Of a DNA stretch of 64,000 nt, positions 27,801 through 35,046 are shown piece after piece. The notes under the pieces were generated by a model that worked only from the letters and a program-made list of their open reading frames with translations, was not told where the DNA came from and did no database searches. This DNA is from Luteibacter pinisoli. GTDB lineage: Bacteria > Pseudomonadota > Gammaproteobacteria > Xanthomonadales > Rhodanobacteraceae. The position numbers and the translations under genes were made by a program. The DNA lies in assembly GCF_006385595.1 (NCBI RefSeq), contig NZ_CP041046.1, forward strand, positions 1,984,001-2,048,000, written 5' to 3'. Within the stretch, counting starts at the first letter, position 1. The number at the start of each line of letters is the position of its first letter.

Positions 27801-30800
27801 GGCCAGCGGCATCACGCCGGCCAGCACGGCGGCGGTGAACTCGCCGACGCTGTGCCCGATCATGGCCACCGGCTGCACGCCCAGGCTCATCCACAGGCTG
27901 GCGAGTGCGTACTCCAGGGCGAAGGTGGCCGGCTGGGTCAGCGCGGTGGCTTTCAGCGCTTCGGCGTCGTCATCGAACATGCGCTCGCGCAGGTCAAAGC
28001 CGAGCTCGTCGCGCAAGGCACAGGCCACGTCGTCGATGGCAGCGCGGAACACGGGTTCGGTGGCGTGCAGTTCGCGGCCCATGCCGGCGTACTGCGAGCC
28101 CTGGCCCGGGAACAGGAAGATGACGCCCGGTGCCGGTGTGCTGCAGGTATGGCAGATGGCCGCCGCCGCGATATCGCGAAGGCGCGCTTCGGCATCGGTG
28201 GCACTGACGGCCACCACATGCGTGCGCTGGCCGAAGGCCTTGCGGCCACGGGCCAGGGTGAAGGCGGTATCGGCAAGGTTGCCGTCCGGATGCATGGCGA
28301 GGTGATCCGCCAGGCGTGCCGCCGCGGCAGCGAGCGCCGCGGGCGTGCGCGCGGAGAGGGTGAGCAGCTGCGCGCCCGTGGCGGCATCGGACGGCGTCCG
28401 CGCCGGCGCTTCTTCAAGGATCACGTGGGCATTGGTACCGCCCACGCCGAACGAGCTGACGCCGGCGAGCAGCGGGCCGGCGCTCTGCCAGGGCCGCAGC
28501 GTGTCGTTGACGACGAAGGGCGAGGCCGCGAGGTTCAGGCGCGGATTCGGGGCAGTGAAATGCAGCGACGGCGGCAGGCGGCGCTCGGTCATCGCCATGG
28601 CCGTCTTGATCACGCCCGCGGCCCCGGCGGCCATCACCAGGTGGCCAACGTTGCTCTTCAGTGAGCCGATGGCGCAGAAGCCGCTGTCGTTGGTGGTCTG
28701 GCGGAAGGCCTGGGTGAGGCCTTCAATCTCGATGGGATCGCCCAGCGGCGTAGCGGTACCGTGCGCTTCGACGTAGGAGATGTCGCGAGCTTCCACGCCG
28801 GCGTTGTCCAGCGCCATGGTGATCACGGCGGCCTGGCCGGCGGCGTTCGGCGCAGTGAAGCTGGCTTTCACCGCGCCGTCGTTATTCACGGCGGCGCCGC
28901 GGATCGTGGCGTAGATCGGATCGCCATCGCGGAGCGCATCGGAAAGGCGCTTCAGCAGCACCACGGCGGCGCCGTCGCTGAACACGGTGCCCTGCGCGTT
29001 CACATCGAACGTGCGGGTGTGCCCGTCGGGCGAGAGCATCGAACCTTCCTGCGCGATGTAGCCGCTGTTCGGCGGGCAGGCGATCGACGAACCGCCGGCG
29101 AGGGCCATGTCGCAGCGGCCGGCACGCAGGGCGTCGAACGCCTGGGTGATCGCGACCAGCGAGGTGGAGCAGGCGGTGTTGACGCTGATCGCCGGGCCGG
29201 TGAGGTTGAGCTTGTGCGCCACGCGGGTGGCGACATAATCCTTCTCGTTGCCCAGCATCACCTGGAAGGCACCGAGCTTTTCAATCAGGTCGGGACGGCC
29301 GCTGATGTGCTTCTGGAAGTAGGTGGCGTTGTGCATGCCACCGAACACGCCCACGGGCGCGTCCTGCCCGTCGGGCACGTAGCCCGCGCGCTCCATGCAC
29401 TCCCAGCACAGCTCCATGAACAGGCGCTGCTGCGGGTCGGTCAGTTCGGCTTCGCGCGGGGACATGCCGAAGAACGGCGCATCGAAATCGCCGACGTTAT
29501 CGACGATGCCGCGGGCAAACACGTAACCCGGGTCGTCACGGTCGGACGCCGGCACGGCCGGGTCCAGCTCATCGGGGGCGAAGAAGCGGATGGATTCGCG
29601 GCCTTCGCACAGGTTGTCCCAGAACGTTTCAACATCGGGCGCACCGGGGAAGCGGCCGGCCATGGCGATGATCGCCACCGGCTCGCCCGCCGCCGGCGCG
29701 CCACTCGCCAGGCGTCCTGCCAGGGCCTGGCGGGTGGCGCGCCCCTCGATCGTGGCCGCGACGGCAGCCGGCGTCGGCTCCGCGAAGAAGCCCACGAGGG
29801 TAGGGACGGCGGAAAGCTCCGCGTGGATCCGCGCCACGGCACGCGTCGCCAGCAGCGAATTACCGCCGAGGTCAAAGAAGTTGTCTTCGCGGCCGACGCG
29901 TTCCACGCCGAGGGTTTCCGCGAAGACGGTGCAAAGGGCAAGCTCGGTATCACCGCGCGGGGCGACGAATGCCGCCGCCAGCTCCGGCCGGGCACGATCC
30001 GGCGCCGGCAGCGCCTTGCGATCGAGCTTGCCATTGGCATTGATCGGCAGGGCCTCCATCCGCACCCAGGCCGTAGGAACCATGTATTCCGGCAGCGTCT
30101 GCGCCAGCTGATCCCTGTACGAGCGCGCTTGCGCGCGACTATCGGTGTGATCCGCCACCACGTAATACGCCACCAGCCTCTTATCGCCAGGCTGGTCTTC
30201 CCGTGCAATCACTGCTGCCGCCGCAACCCCCGGCAGCGCACGCAGCGCAAACTCAACTTCACCCGTCTCAATCCGATACCCGCGAATCTTCACCTGCCCG
30301 TCCACCCGGCCGATAAACGCCAGGTTCCCATCAGGCAGGAAGCGCACCAGGTCGCCCGTGCGGTAGAGCATCCCGTGCTCGGAGGCGACAAAGCGCTCGG
30401 CCGTCAGCTCCGGCCGATTGAGGTAACCGCGCGCCACGCCGGTGCCACCGATGTAAAGCTCACCCACCTCGCCATCGGCGACGGGCTGGCGGTTTTCATC
30501 CCACACATGCAGCGAGGTCTCGCCGATGGGCATGCCGATGGGAATGGCCCCCGCGTCATCCGGCAGTTCATGCGGAATACGGTAGGTGGTGGTGAAGGTG
30601 GTGCACTCGGTCGGGCCGTAGCCGTTCATCAGCGTGGTGGCCGGCAGCGCCGCGAGCGCCTTGCGCACATGCGGCACCGAAAGCGCCTCGCCACCGGTCA
30701 GGATGCAGCGCAGGCCCGCGAGGTTGGAGGCGTCATCGTCGACAATCGCATTGAACAGGGCGGCCGTCAGCCAGGCAATCTCAGCACCATGCGTCTCCAC

Positions 30801-31529
30801 GGTGCGGGCAATGCCACACCCGGTCGGCACGCGCTGCTGGTAAACCACGCAGGTACCGCCATTCAGCAGCGGCCCGAAGATTTCCAGGGTCGACGCATCA
30901 AAGCCCAACGGTGCCGCATGCAGGATCCTCGGCGCATCAAAATCAATGTAGTCGGATTTCAGGACGAGCCGGAGAATGGATTTATGCCGAATCTCCACGC
31001 CCTTCGGCGTCCCCGTGGACCCCGACGTATACATGGCATAAGCCAGGTCATCGCCCGTGCCGTTGTAGGAGCGCGCTTGCGCGTTTACGCCCTTTAGGGT
31101 GCGACCGTACCCCGCCACCGCCTCGAAATCCCCGAACCCAAACACCGGAACGTCAGCCACTTCCATGGCCGACGGCTCATCCGCAATGACAGCCGCGACA
31201 TCCGCATCCCGCAGTGCGAACCCAACCCGCTCAGCCGGCCACGAGCCATCGATGGGCAGGTAGGCCGCACCGGCCTTCAGCACCCCAAAGACCGCCACCA
31301 CCGCCAGCGCCGACCGCTCCATCAACAACGCAACGTACGACCCGTTCTCCACCCCTGCCGCCATCAACCCCGCCGCAACCACATCGCTGCGTGCATCGAG
31401 CTCGGCATACGTCAGCGTCAGGTCATCCGAGGCAATCGCCACCCGTTCCGGGAACTGCGCAGCCATCCGCGCAAAGCGCGCCTGCACCGTGGCATCAAGG
31501 GAAACATCCGGGAGAAACAGTTCATTCAT
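24891..31529 (-). CDS. Hybrid assembly-line protein A-T-KS-AT-T-aminotransferase
   Basis: About 2212 residues from the ATG at 31529 (MNELFLPDVSLDATVQ). Order: adenylation (TSGSTGTPKG, NGYGPTECTTF, NGKLDRKALP), carrier (FFDLGGNSLLA), ketosynthase (VNTACSTSL, HGTATPLGDP, KSNVGHL), acyltransferase (IGHSVGEF, and SHAFHS, the HAFH form typical of malonyl-CoA), carrier (ELGLDSLSLTQ), an Ala/Pro-rich linker, then a class III PLP aminotransferase (GSYHGIFDE, FDEVVTGFR, YGKVVGGGFPIG with the PLP lysine). No ketoreductase. By analogy with MycA/ItuA-type enzymes the beta-keto thioester would be transaminated to a beta-amine. Pocket residues of A read Asp-Ala-Leu-Trp-Leu-Gly-Gly-Thr-Phe, close to valine-type codes. 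First gene of the operon. Two REP-like sequences lie inside its A domain. Confidence 0.93.
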   Translation of the reverse strand: MNELFLPDVSLDATVQARFARMAAQFPERVAIASDDLTLTYAELDARSDVVAAGLMAAGVENGSYVALLMERSALAVVAVFGVLKAGAAYLPIDGSWPAERVGFALRDADVAAVIADEPSAMEVADVPVFGFGDFEAVAGYGRTLKGVNAQARSYNGTGDDLAYAMYTSGSTGTPKGVEIRHKSILRLVLKSDYIDFDAPRILHAAPLGFDASTLEIFGPLLNGGTCVVYQQRVPTGCGIARTVETHGAEIAWLTAALFNAIVDDDASNLAGLRCILTGGEALSVPHVRKALAALPATTLMNGYGPTECTTFTTTYRIPHELPDDAGAIPIGMPIGETSLHVWDENRQPVADGEVGELYIGGTGVARGYLNRPELTAERFVASEHGMLYRTGDLVRFLPDGNLAFIGRVDGQVKIRGYRIETGEVEFALRALPGVAAAAVIAREDQPGDKRLVAYYVVADHTDSRAQARSYRDQLAQTLPEYMVPTAWVRMEALPINANGKLDRKALPAPDRARPELAAAFVAPRGDTELALCTVFAETLGVERVGREDNFFDLGGNSLLATRAVARIHAELSAVPTLVGFFAEPTPAAVAATIEGRATRQALAGRLASGAPAAGEPVAIIAMAGRFPGAPDVETFWDNLCEGRESIRFFAPDELDPAVPASDRDDPGYVFARGIVDNVGDFDAPFFGMSPREAELTDPQQRLFMELCWECMERAGYVPDGQDAPVGVFGGMHNATYFQKHISGRPDLIEKLGAFQVMLGNEKDYVATRVAHKLNLTGPAISVNTACSTSLVAITQAFDALRAGRCDMALAGGSSIACPPNSGYIAQEGSMLSPDGHTRTFDVNAQGTVFSDGAAVVLLKRLSDALRDGDPIYATIRGAAVNNDGAVKASFTAPNAAGQAAVITMALDNAGVEARDISYVEAHGTATPLGDPIEIEGLTQAFRQTTNDSGFCAIGSLKSNVGHLVMAAGAAGVIKTAMAMTERRLPPSLHFTAPNPRLNLAASPFVVNDTLRPWQSAGPLLAGVSSFGVGGTNAHVILEEAPARTPSDAATGAQLLTLSARTPAALAAAAARLADHLAMHPDGNLADTAFTLARGRKAFGQRTHVVAVSATDAEARLRDIAAAAICHTCSTPAPGVIFLFPGQGSQYAGMGRELHATEPVFRAAIDDVACALRDELGFDLRERMFDDDAEALKATALTQPATFALEYALASLWMSLGVQPVAMIGHSVGEFTAAVLAGVMPLADAARLVARRGRLMQALPSGAMLSVRLGAAELRARLPGTLSLAAENAPNATVVSGTHADVDTFRAALEAEGVACRLLHTSHAFHSAMMDPVLDAFQAEVSATPLNAPRLPIISTATGLPLSDAEATSAAYWTHHLRHTVRFSPALLHALDEATHAFVEVGPRGSLTQLSRQHAQARGRTFIASLGDNAGEERAAMLNAAGSLWAAGVAVNTDALDHREHRHRVRLPTYPFERKRHWVDARIPASVTTIAAGLPLPDNLSTETLNPFVEPAMPMPAASARPQRLVTELVALFEDVSGTELENIDPGANFVELGLDSLSLTQVALQLQKTYALKITFRELMDGCSSFERLAAHIDRLLPAETAPAAPVAPAQAAPAMAAAPAAPIAASGGLIQDVIAQQMQIMRDQLALLSGAAAPAAIASPPVAAPMPTPVAVANAAVAEPVAPSAPTDAEEAALTHTTYDVKKAFGAIARIHTGGTELSNRQRARLDAFMRRYIERTKASKAYTTEHRGHLADPRVVNGFRPLLKEIIYQIVVERSKGPKVWDLDGNEYVDALNGFGMNLFGWQPDFVLDAVRSQLDAGYEIGPQHPLAGTVAKQVCDLTGFDRAALCNTGSEAVMGCVRVARTVTGRDTLVIFTGSYHGIFDEVIVRGTKKLKSVPAAPGILRNTSEHVLVLDYGTPESLAIIRERAHEIAAVLVEPVQSRRPDFQPVEFLQELRAITEEAGSLLIFDEVVTGFRSHPRGAQQVLGIDADMASYGKVVGGGFPIGVIAGKRRFMDALDGGDWRFGDASVPTVGVTYFAGTFVRHPLALAAAHAVLNHLTEQGPDLQATLNGKVTAMAAAMNDFCASVGAPIKVVHFASVWKTTFTEDHPLQDLLFAMMRSRGIHILDNFPCFFTTAHREEDFAAITNAFRESILEMQEAEFLPRHRDAAAFDPNLPPMPGARLGKDPDGQPAWFVPNPDAPGKYLRVTA
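30116..30138 (+). repeat. REP-like sequence inside the PKS adenylation domain, copy 2
   Basis: TGTACGAGCGCGCTTGCGCG differs at one position from the copy at 31064-31083 and extends as CGA. It has the palindromic core and flank of REP elements known from Pseudomonas and Xanthomonadales (established for the class; this copy assigned by pattern). It encodes part of DSRAQARSYRDQ near the end of the A domain. Confidence 0.65.
31064..31083 (+). repeat. REP-like sequence inside the PKS adenylation domain, copy 1
   Basis: TGTAGGAGCGCGCTTGCGCG, the consensus-like form of the repeat. In the coding frame it gives NAQARSYNG just before the A3 loop. It lies about 950 bases from the second copy, in the same orientation. 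Confidence 0.68.
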
Positions 31530-31727
31530 GGCCACGCCCCGTGCTGCTGGACCGGCGCCGGGACGACATAGGCCGGATGGCCAGGGCAACGGAAAACCGA
31601 CCCGCCAAACCGGCCGGCAAGCCCTTCCGCCTCCCCTGGTCCCTCAAGCCCCGCTTCATCCCGTCCGCGTTCATGCGATTCCCCGTGATCTTGCGCAGCC
31701 TTTGTAAGAACTGCGCTCGCGGGATCA

Positions 31728-31758
31728 TTTATAGGCTTTGGCCGGGGTGGGGCCTATA
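31728..31758 (-). promoter_or_regulatory. Candidate operator/promoter of the PKS-NRPS operon
   Basis: TATAGGC at 31730-31736 and GCCTATA at 31752-31758 form a perfect 7-bp dyad with a 15-base spacer. The left arm overlaps TATAAA on the minus strand, a plausible -10 box. No good -35 is found at 17 bases, so the promoter may need an activator. It is a candidate only. Confidence 0.35.
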
Positions 31759-31850
31759 CAACTGGCGCGCTAGCCGGGGGTGGGCGTTTGGCCGATGGAC
31801 GCGTCGGCACGTGCCGGACAGGGCGGGTGATGACGGGAACTCAGTACGAA

Positions 31851-31877
31851 GACGGCCCCGTGCAAGGCGGGGCCGTC
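31851..31877 (-). terminator. Terminator after the type B gene 31983-35024
   Basis: A 10-bp perfect GC-rich stem (GACGGCCCCG with CGGGGCCGTC) and a 7-base loop, followed on the minus strand by TTCGT. It is placed to end the minus-strand A-B transcript before the PKS operon promoter. The T tract is short. Confidence 0.6.
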
Positions 31878-31893
31878 CAAGGGGGGGCAGGGC

Positions 31894-31930
31894 GGATGAA
31901 AGCGCCCTGCGGGTGCGGTGCAAACGCAAG
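31894..31930 (-). pseudogene. Remnant resembling the 5' end of the neighbouring type B gene
   Basis: GGATGAAAGCGCCC-GCGGGTGCGGTGC here recurs, with few changes, at about 34957-34993 inside the start of the gene 31983-35024. In the same frame it encodes TAPAGRFHP, as in that gene, and then loses similarity. It has no start codon in frame and is interrupted nearby. It is best read as a leftover of a duplicated gene start, short enough that chance or conversion cannot be excluded. Confidence 0.45.
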
Positions 31931-31982
31931 CTAGCGCACGCACCGCGTCCGTCGAGCCGCCAACAGTGTCATGCCGTGATCC

Positions 31983-34900
31983 TCAGGAATCGGATAAATC
32001 CGATTGTGACAGGGTGAAATTGTCGTAGAAGTTGCGTCCTTCTCCACCGCCAGTAATTTCGATAGCACTGATTTTCTCTCCCCTCGACGTGTAAGCGAAC
32101 CACATCATGCCGGAATCAGGTGGGTATGGTTTGATGACCGTGTCGATGACAGAGCCTTTGCTGTCGATGAGTTTGACAGTGCTTGGATCTCTGGAGCTTC
32201 TCTCATTTATGCAGCCAAACCGGATCGAACGATAACTTCCAGGCAGGGTGATCAAGCAGGTATCCCAATTGAGCATTAGGGAAACTCGATCGCCATACTC
32301 AAGAAAAAATCTTCCTTCAAGTAACCACCCACTCCCAGAAGTAATTGTCAATAGCAACTTGCCTGCCTGGAAAGGCTGGCCTTGTAGCAGTTTGTGGTCG
32401 CTTAAGGTGTTAAAATCTTCATACACGTCCGGTTCCGAAACCGCGATCGTCACGAGAGATGCTGGAAAAAGAACGGCGTTTCCTTCGCTCGATGTTTTAT
32501 CGAAAGTCGCTTTGACTTCGATGCGAAGCGTGGACGATTCCTTCAAGGTGTCAAGGTCAGCTTTCGAGATCTCGAAGTTGAAACCTTGCGACACTTCCGT
32601 CGCGTCTACGGCATGGCCGACCCAGAGGTCACGCTGGTAGGACGTTCCGTCTTTCTTCGTTCCGTAAACGCGAAGCCATACCCGCTGTCCTTCGGCGATG
32701 AGCGGGTACGCGGTCATCGTGCCGTTTGCCTTCGCTACCAGTTTGCTCACATCAAGAACGCCATCCACGGCCTCGACGATGTGAGGCGCTGGAAGATCAT
32801 CCTGCCTGATCCATTGCACCGTAAGCAGAAGGACGGGCGAATCCTGTGTTGAGGTTCCCCGGTAAACGGTATAACTCACCATCACCGTCCTACCGAGGTT
32901 GAAGGCCACGACACGGGGAGGTACCGGCACGTCCCAGGGCCCGGCGGTGGTCAGCTCCAGCTCCGACGAGGTGTAATCGCCCTCGCCGCCGGCCCCGATC
33001 CACTTCACGACCAGACGGTCGTTTTCCTTCCAGCCATATGCGGGGACCAGCACGGTCAGGGCATCCTTCGCGTGCACGGGATCAAGCGATGCACCGCTGG
33101 CTTGCTTCACCGAGGGCTGCGAAAGTTCCGGAAGGGGCACATCGGCCGAGCCCACCACGAACGTGAGCGGCGCAGAGGTCATCCGGTCGATGGTGTAGGT
33201 GGCAGTGACGTTGCTGTCACGATTGCCATCGATATAGGGCGCCGTCACACGAAAATCGAGCAGTCCCGTGGACGGCACGATGCCCCTGGCGCTGTAAGGC
33301 ACCTTGCCCGACCAGTTGAGGGTTGCCTCCTTGCCTGGCAGTGCGGCCGCGGAGTTCGGGATCTGTACGTGGGTTTGCGGCAGGTCGGGATCGAGGGCGC
33401 CGTCCTTGACGTCCGTGACGATCGGTGGCGGCAGGTCGATGGCGCCCGCACGACGGATCTGCAGGGTGAGCTTCGCCGATTCGCGCGCGGTGGCGTAGAT
33501 GGCCGCGCCATCGGCGGACACGGCCCGCGGCGAGGCGAGCTCGTAATAGAAGGTAGCCTCGCCGTTTTCGACGTCCTGCAGCACCTTCGGCGGGCAGTAG
33601 AAGGGAATGGGGTCGCTGAGGTCGCCCGAGGAGAGTTGCAGGGTATCGCTCCAGTAGCTGCTGGCGGCGCCCCGCTTGCCGATGACAATCAGGGTGACGC
33701 TGTCGCCAAGGGCCATCTGCGCCGGATCGAACGGCACATTGACGGTGACGTAACTGCCGACAGCAAACGGGTCCAGGGTGGCCCCGTCGGACTGCGGCAC
33801 TGTCGGCGCCAGGAGGACACGGTCGGGGAGCTCGCTGACCTTGTAGGTGCGGCGTTTGGCGATCGCGCCGGTGCCCTTGACCACGTACCAGATCTTCACC
33901 GTGCCACCGGCGGCTTCGCGCGCGATGCGATTGTCGATGACGGCGTCCAGGAAAAACTGGCTGTCCTCGTCGTCGAACACCAGATCGCTGGAGGAGTATT
34001 TTTTTAAGGTGCCATCGGGCAGGGTGGCTTCCCACTCGGCGTTGACAATGTCGCCCATGGACAGGCTTCGCGTCGGTACGCGCACGATCACGCTGTCGCT
34101 GCCGACCGTGTCCAGATCAAGCAGGCTGGTGACCGCGGTGCCATGGAGGTAGAACAGCTGCGGCGCCGTCAGCGTGCCGGGATCGATGTCGACATCCGGA
34201 TCGGCATAAGGCGCGTACTTCGACCAGTTGCCGACGGCATCGGTGACGTAATAACTGACGGGAATCCGGCCGCCGCCCACATCGGCGATCATCTCCGGCG
34301 GTACCTGGACGCTGATGGCCCCACTCGCGCTATCGACCACCTGGAAGAACGCATGGCGTGGGCCGCCCCACTCGAAGGTGATGCGATCGCCGATCTCGCG
34401 CACGTCGTAGTGTTCCACGATGACCCATACCGGCGTGCTCGCATCGGGTATCGGGCTCGGTGTGATCGTGGGCTTGGGCAGGTTCTCGTTGATGTCGCGG
34501 GTGGCACCGACCGGATCGGGGCCGCCGGGCTCGCTGCACTTCACCGTCGCGGTGACCTCGGGTGAGTCGTCGAAACTACTCTCGTAGCGCAATCGCACAA
34601 ACACCGAATGCACGCCATCGCCGGTATAGCGGTGGCTGGTCGGGTCGGCGGTGCCGGCGACCAGGCGGCCAGGCACAGCGAAGGTCACGCTGTCGGTCTC
34701 CGAGGGGATAACGATGCTGTCGAGGAGCTTCGCCTCGCCCGCCCCGTCGACACCCCAGTACAGCTCGGCCGTGGCCGGCGGGTAAATGATGTTACTGCTG
34801 TTGCAGGTCACGAAGACGAGCTTGTCGAGTGAACCGAGCAGCTCGGCATAACCAAGCCTGCCTTCGTCACGGCCGTTGATTTTGGGTGGGGAAAGGGCGA

Positions 34901-35024
34901 GGGGCCCAAGGGCGGTCGTGCGCCCTTGGTACGGTTCCTCGACCGTCACCTGCCGGGGATGAAAGCGCCCGGCGGGTGCGGTGCGTACAGCAAGGGTACG
35001 CGGGTGCCGTTGCTTGCTATCCAT
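31983..35024 (-). CDS. Beta-repeat protein, type B (1013 aa), with C-terminal jelly-roll-like domain
   Basis: The ATG at 35024 has GAGGA upstream. The N-terminus (MDSKQRHPRTLAVRTAPAG) has no signal peptide. About seven beta-rich units follow, several opening with the same phrase: LPPPIVTDVKDGALDPD, LSQPSVKQASGASLDP, LPAPHIVEAVDGVLDV. Each contains GD-V-x-x-x-W-x-G and V-x-Y-x-V. Residues 165-390 align with the left-edge protein (1-1206). The last 150 residues (EDFNTLSDHKLLQGQPF to GRNFYDNFTL) look like a separate carbohydrate-binding-type jelly roll. The DNA for it (about 31983-32500) is plainly more AT-rich than the rest of the gene, suggesting a swapped C-terminus. It lies 22 bases after its type A partner. 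The function is unknown. Confidence 0.85.
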   Translation of the reverse strand: MDSKQRHPRTLAVRTAPAGRFHPRQVTVEEPYQGRTTALGPLALSPPKINGRDEGRLGYAELLGSLDKLVFVTCNSSNIIYPPATAELYWGVDGAGEAKLLDSIVIPSETDSVTFAVPGRLVAGTADPTSHRYTGDGVHSVFVRLRYESSFDDSPEVTATVKCSEPGGPDPVGATRDINENLPKPTITPSPIPDASTPVWVIVEHYDVREIGDRITFEWGGPRHAFFQVVDSASGAISVQVPPEMIADVGGGRIPVSYYVTDAVGNWSKYAPYADPDVDIDPGTLTAPQLFYLHGTAVTSLLDLDTVGSDSVIVRVPTRSLSMGDIVNAEWEATLPDGTLKKYSSSDLVFDDEDSQFFLDAVIDNRIAREAAGGTVKIWYVVKGTGAIAKRRTYKVSELPDRVLLAPTVPQSDGATLDPFAVGSYVTVNVPFDPAQMALGDSVTLIVIGKRGAASSYWSDTLQLSSGDLSDPIPFYCPPKVLQDVENGEATFYYELASPRAVSADGAAIYATARESAKLTLQIRRAGAIDLPPPIVTDVKDGALDPDLPQTHVQIPNSAAALPGKEATLNWSGKVPYSARGIVPSTGLLDFRVTAPYIDGNRDSNVTATYTIDRMTSAPLTFVVGSADVPLPELSQPSVKQASGASLDPVHAKDALTVLVPAYGWKENDRLVVKWIGAGGEGDYTSSELELTTAGPWDVPVPPRVVAFNLGRTVMVSYTVYRGTSTQDSPVLLLTVQWIRQDDLPAPHIVEAVDGVLDVSKLVAKANGTMTAYPLIAEGQRVWLRVYGTKKDGTSYQRDLWVGHAVDATEVSQGFNFEISKADLDTLKESSTLRIEVKATFDKTSSEGNAVLFPASLVTIAVSEPDVYEDFNTLSDHKLLQGQPFQAGKLLLTITSGSGWLLEGRFFLEYGDRVSLMLNWDTCLITLPGSYRSIRFGCINERSSRDPSTVKLIDSKGSVIDTVIKPYPPDSGMMWFAYTSRGEKISAIEITGGGEGRNFYDNFTLSQSDLSDS

Positions 35025-35046
35025 GGCAAATGTCCTCGTGACTGGG

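Larger units (their letters stand above)
31530..31982. other. 453-base gap: operon leader and promoter region, two hairpins, gene remnant
   Basis: This region must carry the promoter of the PKS-NRPS-glycan operon and the end of the convergent-in-series gene 31983-35024. From right to left it holds a short relic of a type A/B gene start (31894-31930), an 8-bp hairpin (31887-31910), a terminator (31851-31877) and a dyad with a TATAAA box (31728-31758). About 200 bases of leader lie before the PKS start. A 68-codon minus-strand frame at 31522-31728 overlaps the PKS start and is probably chance. Confidence 0.5.

Noticed and set aside
28761..31097. 778-codon plus-strand frame opposite the PKS
   Set aside because: Arg/His/Gly-rich mirror of the ketosynthase and adenylation regions; no motif.
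31522..31728. 68-codon frame upstream of and overlapping the PKS start, considered as a leader peptide
   Set aside because: Its ATG lies inside the presumed -10 box, it has no ribosome-binding site and its composition is that of non-coding GC-rich DNA.
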